A stretch of 64,000 nucleotides of DNA from Candidatus Nitrosopumilus sp. SW (GTDB lineage Archaea > Thermoproteota > Nitrososphaeria > Nitrososphaerales > Nitrosopumilaceae): assembly GCF_006740685.1 (NCBI RefSeq), contig NZ_CP035425.1, positions 659,687-723,686 on the forward strand. The letters run 5' to 3'. Positions 26,057 to 35,464 of this stretch are shown piece after piece. Positions within the stretch are counted from its first letter, which is position 1; every line of letters starts with the position of its first letter. Under the pieces are notes generated by a model that did not search any database, was not told the DNA's origin, and saw only the letters and a program-made list of their open reading frames with translations. A program made the translations under genes and the position numbers.

Positions 26057-26980
26057 ATGAAAAAATTATTTATTTTTGGTATGGGTGGCTTAGTTGGTTA
26101 CAGAATTTCCATATTGGCAAAAAATAAATTTGAAATCTATGGAAGTTATAATGAACGTAATCCTCAATTTACTTTTGCGAGTGCTCAAAAAATAAACATA
26201 CTCGAAGAAAATAAAGTAAAAAAAGCACTAAATTCCATTAATCCGGATTATGTAGTAATTACCTCTGCTTTAACTAATGTAGATTATTGTGAATCTCATA
26301 GTAAAGAAGCAAAAAAAGTTAATGTTGATGCAGTAAAAAACATTTTTGAAATATGTGAACAATTGAATTGCAAGGTAATTTACATATCATCGGATTCTGT
26401 ATTTGATGGTACAAAAAAGTCACCATATCTAGAAAATGATAAACCTGAACCAATTAATTATTATGGAAAAACAAAATTAGATAGTGAAAAAATTATTTTG
26501 AAAAATCCAAATAATCTAGTCGTTAGAGCTAGTGTACTTTATGGTTGGCTCCCAAGTTATTTGTCAAATATTCCATCAAGTTCAATGAAAGACAAAAATT
26601 TTGCTCAGTGGCTTATACAAAAATTAATGAATGAAGAGAGTGTAAATATTATTACTGATGAAATTAGCTCACCAATATTAGCTGATGATTTGGCAAAATC
26701 TATTATTCATTTAATTCGTGAAGGACATCAAGGATTATTTCATTCTGCACCATCTATTCAAATCTCTAGATTTGATTTTAGTATAAAAATGGCAAAACAT
26801 TTGAGTTTGAATGAAAACCTTATTCATCCTGTTTCAAATAAAGAATTGGGAAGAGATGTAACAACAGGAAACAACAAGTGTTTAGACTCAAAAAAAATTC
26901 AAAAAGAAACAGGTTTTACATTTTTAGATCTTGATGAATCATTTAATAAATTAAAAAATAACATTGAACAAGATTTTTAA
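26057..26980 (+). CDS. RmlD-like dTDP-4-dehydrorhamnose reductase
   Basis: 307 residues, an extended SDR. It has GMGGLVGYRIS at the N-terminus, TSALTNVDYCES, the Ser-rich ISSDSVFDGTK and catalytic YYGKTK (Tyr, Lys). It reduces the 4-keto group of a nucleotide-linked deoxysugar. It belongs with rmlB, rmlA and the cupin gene just downstream, so dTDP is the likely carrier. A TTG at 26045 is in frame, but the ATG at 26057 has a TATA element (about 26024-26037) at the right distance. Confidence 0.85.
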   Translation: MKKLFIFGMGGLVGYRISILAKNKFEIYGSYNERNPQFTFASAQKINILEENKVKKALNSINPDYVVITSALTNVDYCESHSKEAKKVNVDAVKNIFEICEQLNCKVIYISSDSVFDGTKKSPYLENDKPEPINYYGKTKLDSEKIILKNPNNLVVRASVLYGWLPSYLSNIPSSSMKDKNFAQWLIQKLMNEESVNIITDEISSPILADDLAKSIIHLIREGHQGLFHSAPSIQISRFDFSIKMAKHLSLNENLIHPVSNKELGRDVTTGNNKCLDSKKIQKETGFTFLDLDESFNKLKNNIEQDF

Positions 26981-26989
26981 AAATAAAAA

Positions 26990-27451
26990 TTAAGAATTAG
27001 ATTTTTCCCATTTTTTCCAGTCATAGTCATCAAAGGAAATATTTTTCATTTCATTGTCATTAGGTCTCCATGCGACATCAGCTAAAACAAGTACAGATGA
27101 AGTATTTGAACTCAAATTAATGTGAGCAGATGCAATATTTTTCGGAACCTGAACTAGTATTGGATTATCTTCTCCAGATTCTATTTCTTGATATGTGCCA
27201 TCATTTTTTCTAATGATAAATGCTATTTTTCCCTTAATACACACAAAATATGTTGTTCTTTTTGTATGTAAGTGAGGACCTTTAATTTCTCCTGGTTCTA
27301 CATTAGTCACATATATCATCTTAGGCTCATATGGGATAATTTTGTCCCAATCTCTCCAAATTACCATTAAGGAACCATTTACATGACTGTCTTGTATGTC
27401 ACGAGTTTTGTATTCTTCCAATTTTATACTATCAATATTCTCAGGATTCAT
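26990..27451 (-). CDS. WxcM-like cupin (sugar epimerase/isomerase)
   Basis: 153 residues, a single cupin. Seen: RDIQDSHVNGSLMVI and the metal-binding GPHLHTKRTTYFVCIKGKIAF, as in WxcM/FdtA-type proteins and the degenerate RmlC group. WxcM-like enzymes isomerise or epimerise dTDP-4-keto-6-deoxyglucose. The window has no other epimerase beside rmlA and rmlB, so it may replace RmlC in that pathway. It faces opposite to both neighbours and has its own promoter region in 27452-27588. Confidence 0.8.
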   Translation of the reverse strand: MNPENIDSIKLEEYKTRDIQDSHVNGSLMVIWRDWDKIIPYEPKMIYVTNVEPGEIKGPHLHTKRTTYFVCIKGKIAFIIRKNDGTYQEIESGEDNPILVQVPKNIASAHINLSSNTSSVLVLADVAWRPNDNEMKNISFDDYDWKKWEKSNS

Positions 27452-27558
27452 CTATCAAAATACAGACATTAGTCATATTTAGTTTTGGTAAATTTAGTAT
27501 ATCAAGAATAGAAAATTAGTTACGAATTTTAACATAAAACAATTCTTTTAAATTCATT

Positions 27559-27570
27559 GAATTTTAAAAT
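27559..27570 (+). promoter_or_regulatory. TATA box for rmlB
   Basis: gaattttaaaat is centred about 26 bases before the ATG at 27589. It supports a leaderless rmlB-rmlA mRNA. Confidence 0.5.
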
Positions 27571-27588
27571 AGAATCAACAGAAAGAGA

Positions 27589-28524
27589 ATGAGACTATTA
27601 GTAACTGGAGGATTAGGTTTTATTGGAAGTAACTTTATTTTATATACATTAAACAAATATCCAGATTTTAAAATAATTAATTTAGATGCAGAATTAGTAG
27701 GATCAAACAAAAGAAATTTAGAAAGTGTAAAAAAACTAAAAAATTATCATTTTGTTAAAGGTAATATTAATGACATACAAGTAATGAATAGATTAGTAAA
27801 AAAATGTGATAATGTAATTAATTTTGCAGCAGAATCACATGTTGATAGAAGTATCTCAGGTCCAAAGCCATTTCTTGATTCTAATGTTATGGGATTACAG
27901 ACTTTGTTAGAATCAATACGCAAATATGATAAAAAATTAATTCAAATTTCGACTGATGAAGTATTTGGAAGTTTAAAGAAAGGTAGTGCAAAAGAATATG
28001 ATTCGTTTAATCCTGCAAGTCCATATGCTGCATCAAAAGCTGCAGCAGAGATGTTAGCAAAATCATATGTTAAAACATATGGTTGTGACATAATGATTAC
28101 TAGATGTACAAATAACTATGGACCACGTCAATTTGAAGAAAAACTAATTCCAAAAGTAATACTTTATGCTAAAAAAAATAAAAAAATTCCAATCTATGGA
28201 AATGGTAAGAATATCAGGGATTGGATTTATGTTGATGATCATTGTAATGCTCTGCTTAAAGTATTTTTTAAGGGGAAGAAAGGAGAATCATATAATATTT
28301 CAGCATCAAATGAATTATCAAATATCCAAATTATCAAGAGAATTTTACGAATTATGAAAAAATCAACAGATTTAATGAAATTTGTGCCGGATAGATTAGG
28401 TCATGATTTTAGATATAGTTTAGATTCAACGAAAACTAGACAAAAATTAAAGTGGGTACCTAAAGTAAGTTTTGATATAGGTTTAGAAAATACAATTAAA
28501 TGGTATTTGAACAGAAAATGGTGA
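27589..28524 (+). CDS. rmlB: dTDP-glucose 4,6-dehydratase
   Basis: 311 residues. It makes dTDP-4-keto-6-deoxyglucose from dTDP-glucose. Seen: LLVTGGLGFIGSNFI, NFAAESHVDRSISGP, the ISTDEVFGSL segment (the Asp-Glu used in dehydration) and the catalytic YAASKAAAE, then RCTNNYGPRQF. The length is a little short for the family. It is followed 1 base later by rmlA, so both are translated from one message. Confidence 0.93.
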   Translation: MRLLVTGGLGFIGSNFILYTLNKYPDFKIINLDAELVGSNKRNLESVKKLKNYHFVKGNINDIQVMNRLVKKCDNVINFAAESHVDRSISGPKPFLDSNVMGLQTLLESIRKYDKKLIQISTDEVFGSLKKGSAKEYDSFNPASPYAASKAAAEMLAKSYVKTYGCDIMITRCTNNYGPRQFEEKLIPKVILYAKKNKKIPIYGNGKNIRDWIYVDDHCNALLKVFFKGKKGESYNISASNELSNIQIIKRILRIMKKSTDLMKFVPDRLGHDFRYSLDSTKTRQKLKWVPKVSFDIGLENTIKWYLNRKW

Positions 28525-28525
28525 A

Positions 28526-29581
28526 TTGAAAGGGATAATTTTACATGGCGGATATGGAACAAGATTAGGACCACTAACGCTTTCGGGACCAAAACAGCTT
28601 TTAAAAATTGCAAACAAACCAATGTCGCAATTTGCTCTTGAGGATATTAAAAATTCAGGAATTAATGAAATTGCAATTGTAATTGGAGATGTATATCCAG
28701 AAAAAGTCAAAAAGTATTATGGAGATGGAACTAACTTTGGAGTAAAGATAACATATGTATTTCAAGATAAGCCAAGAGGCATTTCACATGCAGTAGGATT
28801 ATGTAAAGAATTCGTAGGAGATGAAAAATTTGTTGTGTATTTGGGAGATAATATTATGAGAAAAAATCTAAATGAATTTGTTAATAAATTTTCTAGTTCA
28901 TCTCACGATTGTATGATATTATTATCAGAAGTTGATGATCCATCTAGATTTGGTATTGCTGAATTCAAAGATAATAAAATTCATAAAATTATTGAAAAAC
29001 CCAAAAATACTGATTCAAATTTTGCAGTGATTGGAGTATATTTTTTTACAAAAAAAATTTTTGATATTATCGAAAAACTGAAACCATCATGGAGAGGAGA
29101 GTTAGAAATAACAGATGCAATACAACGATTGTTAGAAGAAGGATACAGTATTGATTATGAAAGAGTTACAGGATGGTGGAAGGACACAGGCACTCCAAAA
29201 GATATAATTCATGCAAATAAATTAATTTTAGAAAATCAAGAAAAACAGAATCAAACAGAGATAAACAAAAATTTTCATGGAAATGTAGTAGTTGGAGAGA
29301 ATTCATCATTAAGTAAAGATTCTTTAATTTTTGGTCCAGTGAAAATTGGAGAAGGTTGTGAAATTGGACCAGATGTTATTTTAGGTCCAAATACAAGTAT
29401 TGGAAATAACGTAATTCTAAAAAAATGTAGAGTTGAGAATTCAATAATTATGGATGATTGTAAAATTGATGGAAAAATTTCATTGATAGACAGTATAATT
29501 GCACAAAATTGTGAAATTATTAAAGACAATAAACAAGAAAGGCAGTTATTATTAGGAGAATTTTCTAAATTAAAGTTATAA
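28526..29581 (+). CDS. rmlA: glucose-1-phosphate thymidylyltransferase (long archaeal form)
   Basis: 351 residues with a TTG start immediately after rmlB. It makes dTDP-glucose from dTTP and glucose-1-phosphate. Seen: IILHGGYGTRLGPLT and SGPKQLLKIANKPM (nucleotidyltransferase signature, with H for the usual A), YLGDNIM and GWWKDTGTP. Residues 245-350 are a left-handed beta-helix with hexapeptide repeats (VVGENSS, IGEGCEIG, NTSIGNNV), which marks the RmlA_long group. No other start is available near the correct N-terminus, so TTG is confident. Confidence 0.92.
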   Translation: MKGIILHGGYGTRLGPLTLSGPKQLLKIANKPMSQFALEDIKNSGINEIAIVIGDVYPEKVKKYYGDGTNFGVKITYVFQDKPRGISHAVGLCKEFVGDEKFVVYLGDNIMRKNLNEFVNKFSSSSHDCMILLSEVDDPSRFGIAEFKDNKIHKIIEKPKNTDSNFAVIGVYFFTKKIFDIIEKLKPSWRGELEITDAIQRLLEEGYSIDYERVTGWWKDTGTPKDIIHANKLILENQEKQNQTEINKNFHGNVVVGENSSLSKDSLIFGPVKIGEGCEIGPDVILGPNTSIGNNVILKKCRVENSIIMDDCKIDGKISLIDSIIAQNCEIIKDNKQERQLLLGEFSKLKL

Positions 29582-29641
29582 TGAGAAGTATAATTAATGA
29601 CATTAATTTTTACATATTCAAAAATTTTCTAAGATGGTAAA

Positions 29642-30667
29642 ATGAATCTAACAAGTATTATTATTTTAAACTATAATGGAGGGGAACATCTTTTAGAATG
29701 TGTAGAATCGGTTTTTAAAACTAAAGATATCCCATTAGAAATAATTCTAGTAGATAATAATTCTCAGGATGGAAGCCAGATGGAATGTAAAAAAAAATTT
29801 CCAGAAATAGAATTAATCCAAAATCAAACTAATGAAGGGTTATCAGCAAGGAATTTGGGCATAGAAAAATCAAGAGGAGAATTTATAGTCTTTTTAGATT
29901 CAGATACAATTGTAGATACAAATTGGTTGAATATTTTATTTGATAGTTATAAAAAAAATGGTCCAGGGTTTTACCAACCAAAATTATTGTATAAGACTAA
30001 AAAAAACGTAATTAACAGTGCTGGAAATATGATAAATATTTTCGGATTAGGATATTCAAGAGGCAAGGATGAAACAGACAGAGGGCAGTATGAAGAATTC
30101 GAAATGGTAAGTTATACATCAGGTGCATGTACTTTTTCATCTTCAGAAATTATTAAAAAAGTTGGCAAGATTGATGAAATATTTTTTGCTTACCATGATG
30201 ATTTAGATTATGGATGGAGAGGGTGGCTTTTAGGAATTCCATCCTATTATGAACCAAAATCAACAGTATATCATTTAGGGAGCCCAACCTTGAAATGGTC
30301 TGGGAAAAAATTTTTTTATTTAGAACGTAATAGATGGATTTGTATTTTAACATTATATTCAATTAAAACACAGCTCAAAATTTTTCCATTTTTAATAGTT
30401 TTAGAAATTGGAATATTTTTTTATTTGTTATCAAAAGGTCTTGGAAAAAGTAAGATATCATCATTTATTTCGTTAATCAAGCTATGGAATAAAATCAGAA
30501 AAAGAAGAGAAAAATTTTCAAAGATAAGAAGAAAAGATGACAATTATGTAATAGAAAAATTTGTAAGTGATTATCAAATACCAACAACAATACAAAACAA
30601 TGAATCACAAAACATGCAAAGAAAAATGATCAATGGGTTAAGTAATCTAGCAAAAAAAATTATTTAA
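29642..30667 (+). CDS. GT2 family glycosyltransferase (rhamnosyltransferase-like)
   Basis: 341 residues. The GT-A fold carries SIIILNYNGGEHLL, VDNNSQDGS, RNLGIEKSRGEFIVFLDSDT (DxD region) and the YHDDLDYGWRGWL acceptor motif, as in WcaE/rhamnosyltransferase-like GT2 enzymes. A hydrophobic segment near 245-265 (IFPFLIVLEIGIFFYLL) is a likely membrane anchor. The basic C-terminal tail (RKRREK...) should stay in the cytoplasm. It probably uses the dTDP-sugar made by the two preceding genes. Confidence 0.85.
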   Translation: MNLTSIIILNYNGGEHLLECVESVFKTKDIPLEIILVDNNSQDGSQMECKKKFPEIELIQNQTNEGLSARNLGIEKSRGEFIVFLDSDTIVDTNWLNILFDSYKKNGPGFYQPKLLYKTKKNVINSAGNMINIFGLGYSRGKDETDRGQYEEFEMVSYTSGACTFSSSEIIKKVGKIDEIFFAYHDDLDYGWRGWLLGIPSYYEPKSTVYHLGSPTLKWSGKKFFYLERNRWICILTLYSIKTQLKIFPFLIVLEIGIFFYLLSKGLGKSKISSFISLIKLWNKIRKRREKFSKIRRKDDNYVIEKFVSDYQIPTTIQNNESQNMQRKMINGLSNLAKKII

Positions 30668-30729
30668 TTAAAAATTAAATTAATATAATTAAAAATCGTT
30701 TATATGTTAAATTTTACATCAACGATTAG

Positions 30730-32112
30730 ATGAAACCCAATATTTTGTTTTTTGTTATTGATTCATTTAGAGCAGACAAATGCTTTGGATCACGAAAAAA
30801 TTCTAAGATACCAAACATTGAACATCTAATAAAGAATGGAGTTTATTTTAAAAATGCAATTTCTTCCTCAAATAGTAGTAGTCCAGCATGGCTAAGTTGG
30901 TTTACTGGCTTATATCCATTTAATACTAAAAAAAACGAAACTTATCAAAAAATTTCTGAATCAACTCATAGTTACATAAAGGATTTAAAAAAATCAGGAT
31001 ATCATGTTTATTCTACCATGCCAAAACCAGCTGAATATTTAGGATTTACAAAAGATTTTGAAAATGATGATTCATCATTTCCCATACATTCAAGATTACA
31101 TAATGGTCTTGGAGATTTGATTTTTGGAAAAATTCATAAAAAAGAAATACAAGAACCATGGTTTTATTTTGTTCATATTTTAGATTTACATTCACCCATA
31201 AATCCACCAAAAGAATTTGATGATGATAAATTTGGAAGAGATTCGTATGAACGTACAATTTCATCAATTGATTCATGGATTGGAAAAATTATCAAACATA
31301 TTGATTTGGAAAAAACTCTAGTGATTGTTACAGCTGATCATGGAAATTTCATTCCAATAAATGCTAATGTGAATAATTTAGAAATTAATAGAAATGAAAT
31401 GGATGTTAAACTATGGCAATTAGAAGACAAAATTCCTAAATCATTAAGAAGTGTAACTAGAAATTTTGCGAGATTTATTGAAAAAAGAAGACAGATAAAA
31501 CGTCAATCAAAAATAAAAAATTTAGATATGAAACCATTTGAAAAAAGAAACTTGTTGTATTCAGATTTATTTACAATGTTTAATCCCAATTCAGAACACA
31601 ATTTTCTATTTGATGATATTGTAAAAGTTCCACTGATAATGGCAGGATATGGGATCAAAGATCATAAACAAGTAGATGTACAAATTAGAAATAGTTTAGA
31701 TATTTTTCCTACTATTTTTGAACTAATAGGAATAAAACTAAATGAAAAAGTAGATGGAAATAGCCTTATTCCAATTATAGATGGAACAGAAGTAAAAGAA
31801 AATCCAGTATATATCGAGGGACATACAAATGCAAAAGATAATTCAAAAAATGTGATTGGTGTAAGGACTTCTAGATACAAATATTTTAGAATAAGAGATG
31901 AAACGTTGGAAGATGCATATTTGTATGATTTAGAGTCAGATCCATTAGAAGAAACAAATGTAATTAACACTAGTAGAAATATTGCAGAAAAAATGGAAGA
32001 AGTTTTAGTACAAATACAAAAAAATTCAAGTGACATTATAGAATTTGAAGAAATTAGTGATCAAGAAGCTAAGGATGTTGAAGACGAGTTAAAGAAGCTA
32101 GGATATCTTTAA
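30730..32112 (+). CDS. alkaline phosphatase superfamily (sulfatase-like) enzyme A
   Basis: 460 residues with the sulfatase/alkaline phosphatase fold. Metal-site motifs are FFVIDSFRAD at the N-terminus and VTADHG near 200. The place for the nucleophile reads NSSSPAWLSWFTG: a Ser, without the C/S-x-P-x-R needed to make formylglycine. So it is not a canonical sulfatase and more likely a phosphatase, phosphodiesterase or phosphotransferase. No signal peptide is visible, suggesting a cytoplasmic role. The C-terminal part shows YDLESDPLEETN, usual in the family. It heads the run of phosphoramidate-cassette genes; a TATA-like element lies at about 30699-30709. Confidence 0.82.
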   Translation: MKPNILFFVIDSFRADKCFGSRKNSKIPNIEHLIKNGVYFKNAISSSNSSSPAWLSWFTGLYPFNTKKNETYQKISESTHSYIKDLKKSGYHVYSTMPKPAEYLGFTKDFENDDSSFPIHSRLHNGLGDLIFGKIHKKEIQEPWFYFVHILDLHSPINPPKEFDDDKFGRDSYERTISSIDSWIGKIIKHIDLEKTLVIVTADHGNFIPINANVNNLEINRNEMDVKLWQLEDKIPKSLRSVTRNFARFIEKRRQIKRQSKIKNLDMKPFEKRNLLYSDLFTMFNPNSEHNFLFDDIVKVPLIMAGYGIKDHKQVDVQIRNSLDIFPTIFELIGIKLNEKVDGNSLIPIIDGTEVKENPVYIEGHTNAKDNSKNVIGVRTSRYKYFRIRDETLEDAYLYDLESDPLEETNVINTSRNIAEKMEEVLVQIQKNSSDIIEFEEISDQEAKDVEDELKKLGYL

Positions 32113-32202
32113 GAAAATTTGAAATAACAAAAATCAGTTATCATAGTTGATTAATACTAATTCATACAATGAAATAAAAGGTTCCATACTCTAGATAATT
32201 TA

Positions 32203-32850
32203 TTGGTTAAAAAAAGTGTAAGAGTTGGAATTTCATTAAGAGTTGTTGATGCACCAAATTACAATGAAAAGAGAGATGCACTAAGTCAGGACTGGATTTT
32301 TTTTCTTGAAAAATTAGGTGTAATTCCTGTTTTTATTCCAAATAACATGTCGGATGTAAAGGATTTTCTTAAGGAAATGAATATTGATGGATTAATTCTC
32401 TCCGGTGGAGATAATATCGGGGATCATCCAGAGCGTGACAAAACAGAAAGAAATGTTATTGAGTTTGCCATAGAATCAAAAACGCCTCTCTTGGGAATAT
32501 GTAGAGGAATGCAAGTCATAAACAAATTTTTTGATGGAAATGTTGTCAAAAATAAAAATTCTAAACACGTTGGTAATGTTCATCAAATAAAAATTTTAAA
32601 TCTAATTTCAAAATTGTTTGATGGTGAAAAAATTCTGGTGAATTCTTTTCATAATAATATAATTCCAAAAGATATGCTTGGTAGTGAACTTAATTCGTTT
32701 GCAATCTCTACAGAGGATAACACAGTAGAAGGTTTCTTTCATAAAAAATTACCATTTAGTGGAATTATGTGGCATCCCGAAAGAGATCAGAATGAAAATA
32801 ATTTGTTAATAGTAAAACAACTTCTAAAACTTCAATCAAACAAATCATGA
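32203..32850 (+). CDS. class I glutamine amidotransferase-like hydrolase (Cj1417-like)
   Basis: 215 residues, the gamma-glutamyl-GABA hydrolase/peptidase C26 group, with TTG start. Catalytic triad: Cys in LLGICRGMQVI and His-Glu in IMWHPERD. In Campylobacter jejuni the homologue Cj1417 cleaves gamma-glutamyl-CDP-amidate to Glu plus cytidine diphosphoramidate. The next gene, overlapping by 4 bases, is a Cj1416-like cytidylyltransferase, and a Cj1418-like glutamine kinase is at 36049. That company makes the same role likely here, rather than polyamine or GABA metabolism. The function is inferred from family and context, not proven. Confidence 0.85.
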   Translation: MVKKSVRVGISLRVVDAPNYNEKRDALSQDWIFFLEKLGVIPVFIPNNMSDVKDFLKEMNIDGLILSGGDNIGDHPERDKTERNVIEFAIESKTPLLGICRGMQVINKFFDGNVVKNKNSKHVGNVHQIKILNLISKLFDGEKILVNSFHNNIIPKDMLGSELNSFAISTEDNTVEGFFHKKLPFSGIMWHPERDQNENNLLIVKQLLKLQSNKS

Positions 32851-33641
32851 AATCTATTATTCTAGCGGCAGGAGAGGGGAAAAGACTTAGACCGTTAACT
32901 GAAAATATTCCAAAATGCTTAGTGAAACTTTTTGGTAAAAGTTTGTTAGAACAGCAAATTGATACTTTTAAGAAATGTAATATTTTTGATATATCTGTAG
33001 TTACGGGTTACAAAGCTGATTCAATAAAAATTCCTGGCTTGAAAATTTACAAAAATAGTGATTATTCATCTACAAATATGGTAGAGACTTTATTTTGTGC
33101 AAAAAATGAGATGGTGAGTGAAGTAATTGTATCATATGGAGATATAATTTTTGAGTCTAGAGTATTGGAAAAGTTGATCGATTCTGAAGATGATGTTTCT
33201 ATAATAATTGATAAAGAATGGGAAAAATATTGGAAAATTAGATTTGATGATCCTCTCGAAGATGTAGAAACATTACTACTTGACAAAAATAACTATATTC
33301 TAGACTTGGGGCAAAAACCAAAATCACTTGATGAAATTCAAGGTCAATATATAGGGTTGATGAAGTTCCAAGGCAAAGGACTTGAATTTATGCTAAAGTA
33401 CTATGATGATGTAAAAGGAGAATTTGAGAATACAGGAAAAAATTGTCTTAATCCTAATTTAGAATTTAGAAAATCTTACATGACAGATTTTTTGCGTGGG
33501 ATGATTTCTGAAGGATGTAAAATAAAAGGAATTCCAATCAATAATGGTTGGCTTGAAGTTGATTCAGTTAAAGATTTTCAAACGTACTCAAGAATGTATG
33601 ATGACAAAACATTAAACCCGTTTTTTTCTATAAATTCTTGA
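32847..33641 (+). CDS. LicC-like cytidylyltransferase, probable CTP:phosphoglutamine type (Cj1416-like)
   Basis: 264 residues, a sugar-nucleotidyltransferase-like fold. Seen: SIILAAGEGKRLRPLTENIPKCLVKLFGKSLL (signature), KNSDYSSTNMVETL as in LicC and PntC, VSYGDIIF for metal, and NNGWLEVDSVKDF near the end. It transfers CMP from CTP to a phosphorylated small molecule. With the glutamine kinase and Cj1417-like genes near, phosphoglutamine is the best guess; phosphocholine or an aminoalkylphosphonate are alternatives. Its ATG is inside the ATGA overlap with the preceding gene. Confidence 0.85.
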   Translation: MKSIILAAGEGKRLRPLTENIPKCLVKLFGKSLLEQQIDTFKKCNIFDISVVTGYKADSIKIPGLKIYKNSDYSSTNMVETLFCAKNEMVSEVIVSYGDIIFESRVLEKLIDSEDDVSIIIDKEWEKYWKIRFDDPLEDVETLLLDKNNYILDLGQKPKSLDEIQGQYIGLMKFQGKGLEFMLKYYDDVKGEFENTGKNCLNPNLEFRKSYMTDFLRGMISEGCKIKGIPINNGWLEVDSVKDFQTYSRMYDDKTLNPFFSINS

Positions 33642-33642
33642 T

Positions 33643-34755
33643 TTGAAGCCAAACATTATCTTTGTACTTTTGGATGGTTCCAGATGGGATCGCTTTCATA
33701 TTAGTCCCGAATTAACGGAACTACAAAAAAGAGGGACTTTACTAAATAATGTAATTACAGCAATTCCTTATACGTTTGGTTCTATGAATGTAATATTCAC
33801 AGGACTATATGGAAAAGAAAATGGTGTTGATGCTTATTACAAAATGTTTAAGCTTAAAGATTCTGTTGACTTTTTACCCGAATTACTAAAAAAAAATGGA
33901 TACTATACATGCTGTGATGTTATTACCGATAAAGTAATTTCAAAACGTGGATTTGATGTTCATCAAGCACATGATGAATACAATGACGATCTTACAAAGA
34001 AACATCCGGATCTCATTCGAGAAGCATTTAATTCTTCCAAGGGAAAACCTGTTTTTTGCTTTTTACAATTTAGTCGTATACATACTATTACAGTATCAGA
34101 AATTCTCAAAAAATACAAGTGGGATAACAAAGAATTCTACGAAAAAAAATCTGAAAACATAAAAACATATGATAATGTTTTTACTGAAGCAGGAATATAT
34201 GCAAAAAAAATCTATGAAACAGTAGATGATTTGGGTAAACTAAATGAAACAATTTTGATATTTTTTGCTGATCATGGAACTGGTGTCGGGGAACGATTTG
34301 GAGAGAGAAATTATGGTGTTTTTACATATGAAGAAACAATAAGAACACCTTACTTGTTTATTGGTCCTCATATTCCCAAAAACCGAATTTCTGAAGGTCT
34401 TGTAAGTACCATTAACATTTTTCCCACATTGTTAGAATTAGCTAGTATTAATTATAATTCCACTAATATTGGAAAAAGTTTTGCATCCTATCTCCTTGGA
34501 AAAAATGATTTGGAAGAAGATGAATTTGCTTTTTCTGAAACTGGAGGACTTCAAGGTCCATTTCCTTCCCCAAAAGAACCAAATGTATTTTGTGTAAAAA
34601 CAAAAAGAAACAAGTTAATTTTCTTTAAAGCAACTAACGAATGGAAACTTTTTGATCTACAAAATGATCCTTTAGAACAAAATGATGTTTTTGAAAAAGA
34701 AATTCAAACTTCTCAAAAATTAAAGAATACTCTATTAAAATGGATTCAAAGATAG
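33643..34755 (+). CDS. alkaline phosphatase superfamily (sulfatase-like) enzyme B
   Basis: 370 residues; TTG start just 1 base after the cytidylyltransferase stop. Metal motifs are IIFVLLDGSRWD and FFADHG. The nucleophile region reads AIPYTFGSMNVIFTG, so Thr sits where FGly-sulfatases have Cys/Ser, as in phosphotransferases of this superfamily. It is shorter than enzyme A and not closely alike except at motifs. In operon with two CDP-amidate genes, it may transfer or hydrolyse the phosphoramidate group. That is a proposal only. The C-terminus carries FDLQNDPLEQND, as in sulfatases. Confidence 0.82.
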   Translation: MKPNIIFVLLDGSRWDRFHISPELTELQKRGTLLNNVITAIPYTFGSMNVIFTGLYGKENGVDAYYKMFKLKDSVDFLPELLKKNGYYTCCDVITDKVISKRGFDVHQAHDEYNDDLTKKHPDLIREAFNSSKGKPVFCFLQFSRIHTITVSEILKKYKWDNKEFYEKKSENIKTYDNVFTEAGIYAKKIYETVDDLGKLNETILIFFADHGTGVGERFGERNYGVFTYEETIRTPYLFIGPHIPKNRISEGLVSTINIFPTLLELASINYNSTNIGKSFASYLLGKNDLEEDEFAFSETGGLQGPFPSPKEPNVFCVKTKRNKLIFFKATNEWKLFDLQNDPLEQNDVFEKEIQTSQKLKNTLLKWIQR

Positions 34756-34774
34756 AAATTTTTCAAGTTTTGAA

Positions 34775-35464
34775 TTAATTTTTAATACATCTTAAAATTG
34801 CAATATGCTTTAAAACAGGGTGAATGATGTGAAACGTTTCACCATCATCAGGATTTTGTTTTCTAATTTCACCTTTTTGAATCAAATTATTTTGTAAGAC
34901 TTTAACAAGTGTTTCAGATCTTATGTGCGCATCATATACTTCATCAATAAATGGATAGTCGGGTTTTGAAAATTTTTTTTGGAAAATTATGTTTCCAGTA
35001 TCTATATTTTTATCCATAAAATATGCTGTAACTCCTGCAGAGTCTTCATTGATTATGCTATAGTAAAAACACGTACTACCCCTATAATTTGGCACAATTC
35101 CAGGATGCAGATGAACAAACTTTGGACCCGATTTTAGAATGTCTTCCCTTAAAATGCCCCCTCCTGTAAAAATAAAAACATCCGTATTTGATTTTGACAA
35201 GTATTCTACAAGAAGAGGATGGTTGATATCAACAAAATTAAATTCATAAAAATTTAGATTATGCTTTTTCAATGTGGATTTTACTGATTTGGAGATATCA
35301 AATCCTAATTCTTTTGATTTGGTAACAATTTCACTAGAAAAGTGAGGTTCAATTCTATCATCATTCATAAATAAAATTTCATCAATAAAAATTTGATTTT
35401 TTAAAATTTTTTGTAGATATGCCTTTGATCTTTCATCAGGAGTCAAAATAATTCCTAACTTCAT
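34775..35464 (-). CDS. formyltransferase-family protein
   Basis: 229 residues, related to methionyl-tRNA and sugar N-formyltransferases. Seen: HLHPGIVPNYRGSTCFYYSI and GVTAYFMDKNIDTGNII, with the Asp of the fold. The Asn two residues before the active-site His in the usual N-x-H-P-G is replaced by His (HLHPG), so folate-dependent formylation must be tested. It lacks the tRNA-binding C-terminal domain of Fmt, so it is not the initiator formylase. It overlaps the next gene's start by 4 bases and ends 20 bases from enzyme B. Confidence 0.8.
   Translation of the reverse strand: MKLGIILTPDERSKAYLQKILKNQIFIDEILFMNDDRIEPHFSSEIVTKSKELGFDISKSVKSTLKKHNLNFYEFNFVDINHPLLVEYLSKSNTDVFIFTGGGILREDILKSGPKFVHLHPGIVPNYRGSTCFYYSIINEDSAGVTAYFMDKNIDTGNIIFQKKFSKPDYPFIDEVYDAHIRSETLVKVLQNNLIQKGEIRKQNPDDGETFHIIHPVLKHIAILRCIKN

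Noticed and set aside
30730-34755. Calling both enzymes arylsulfatases
   Set aside because: No C/S-x-P-x-R formylglycine motif in either protein.
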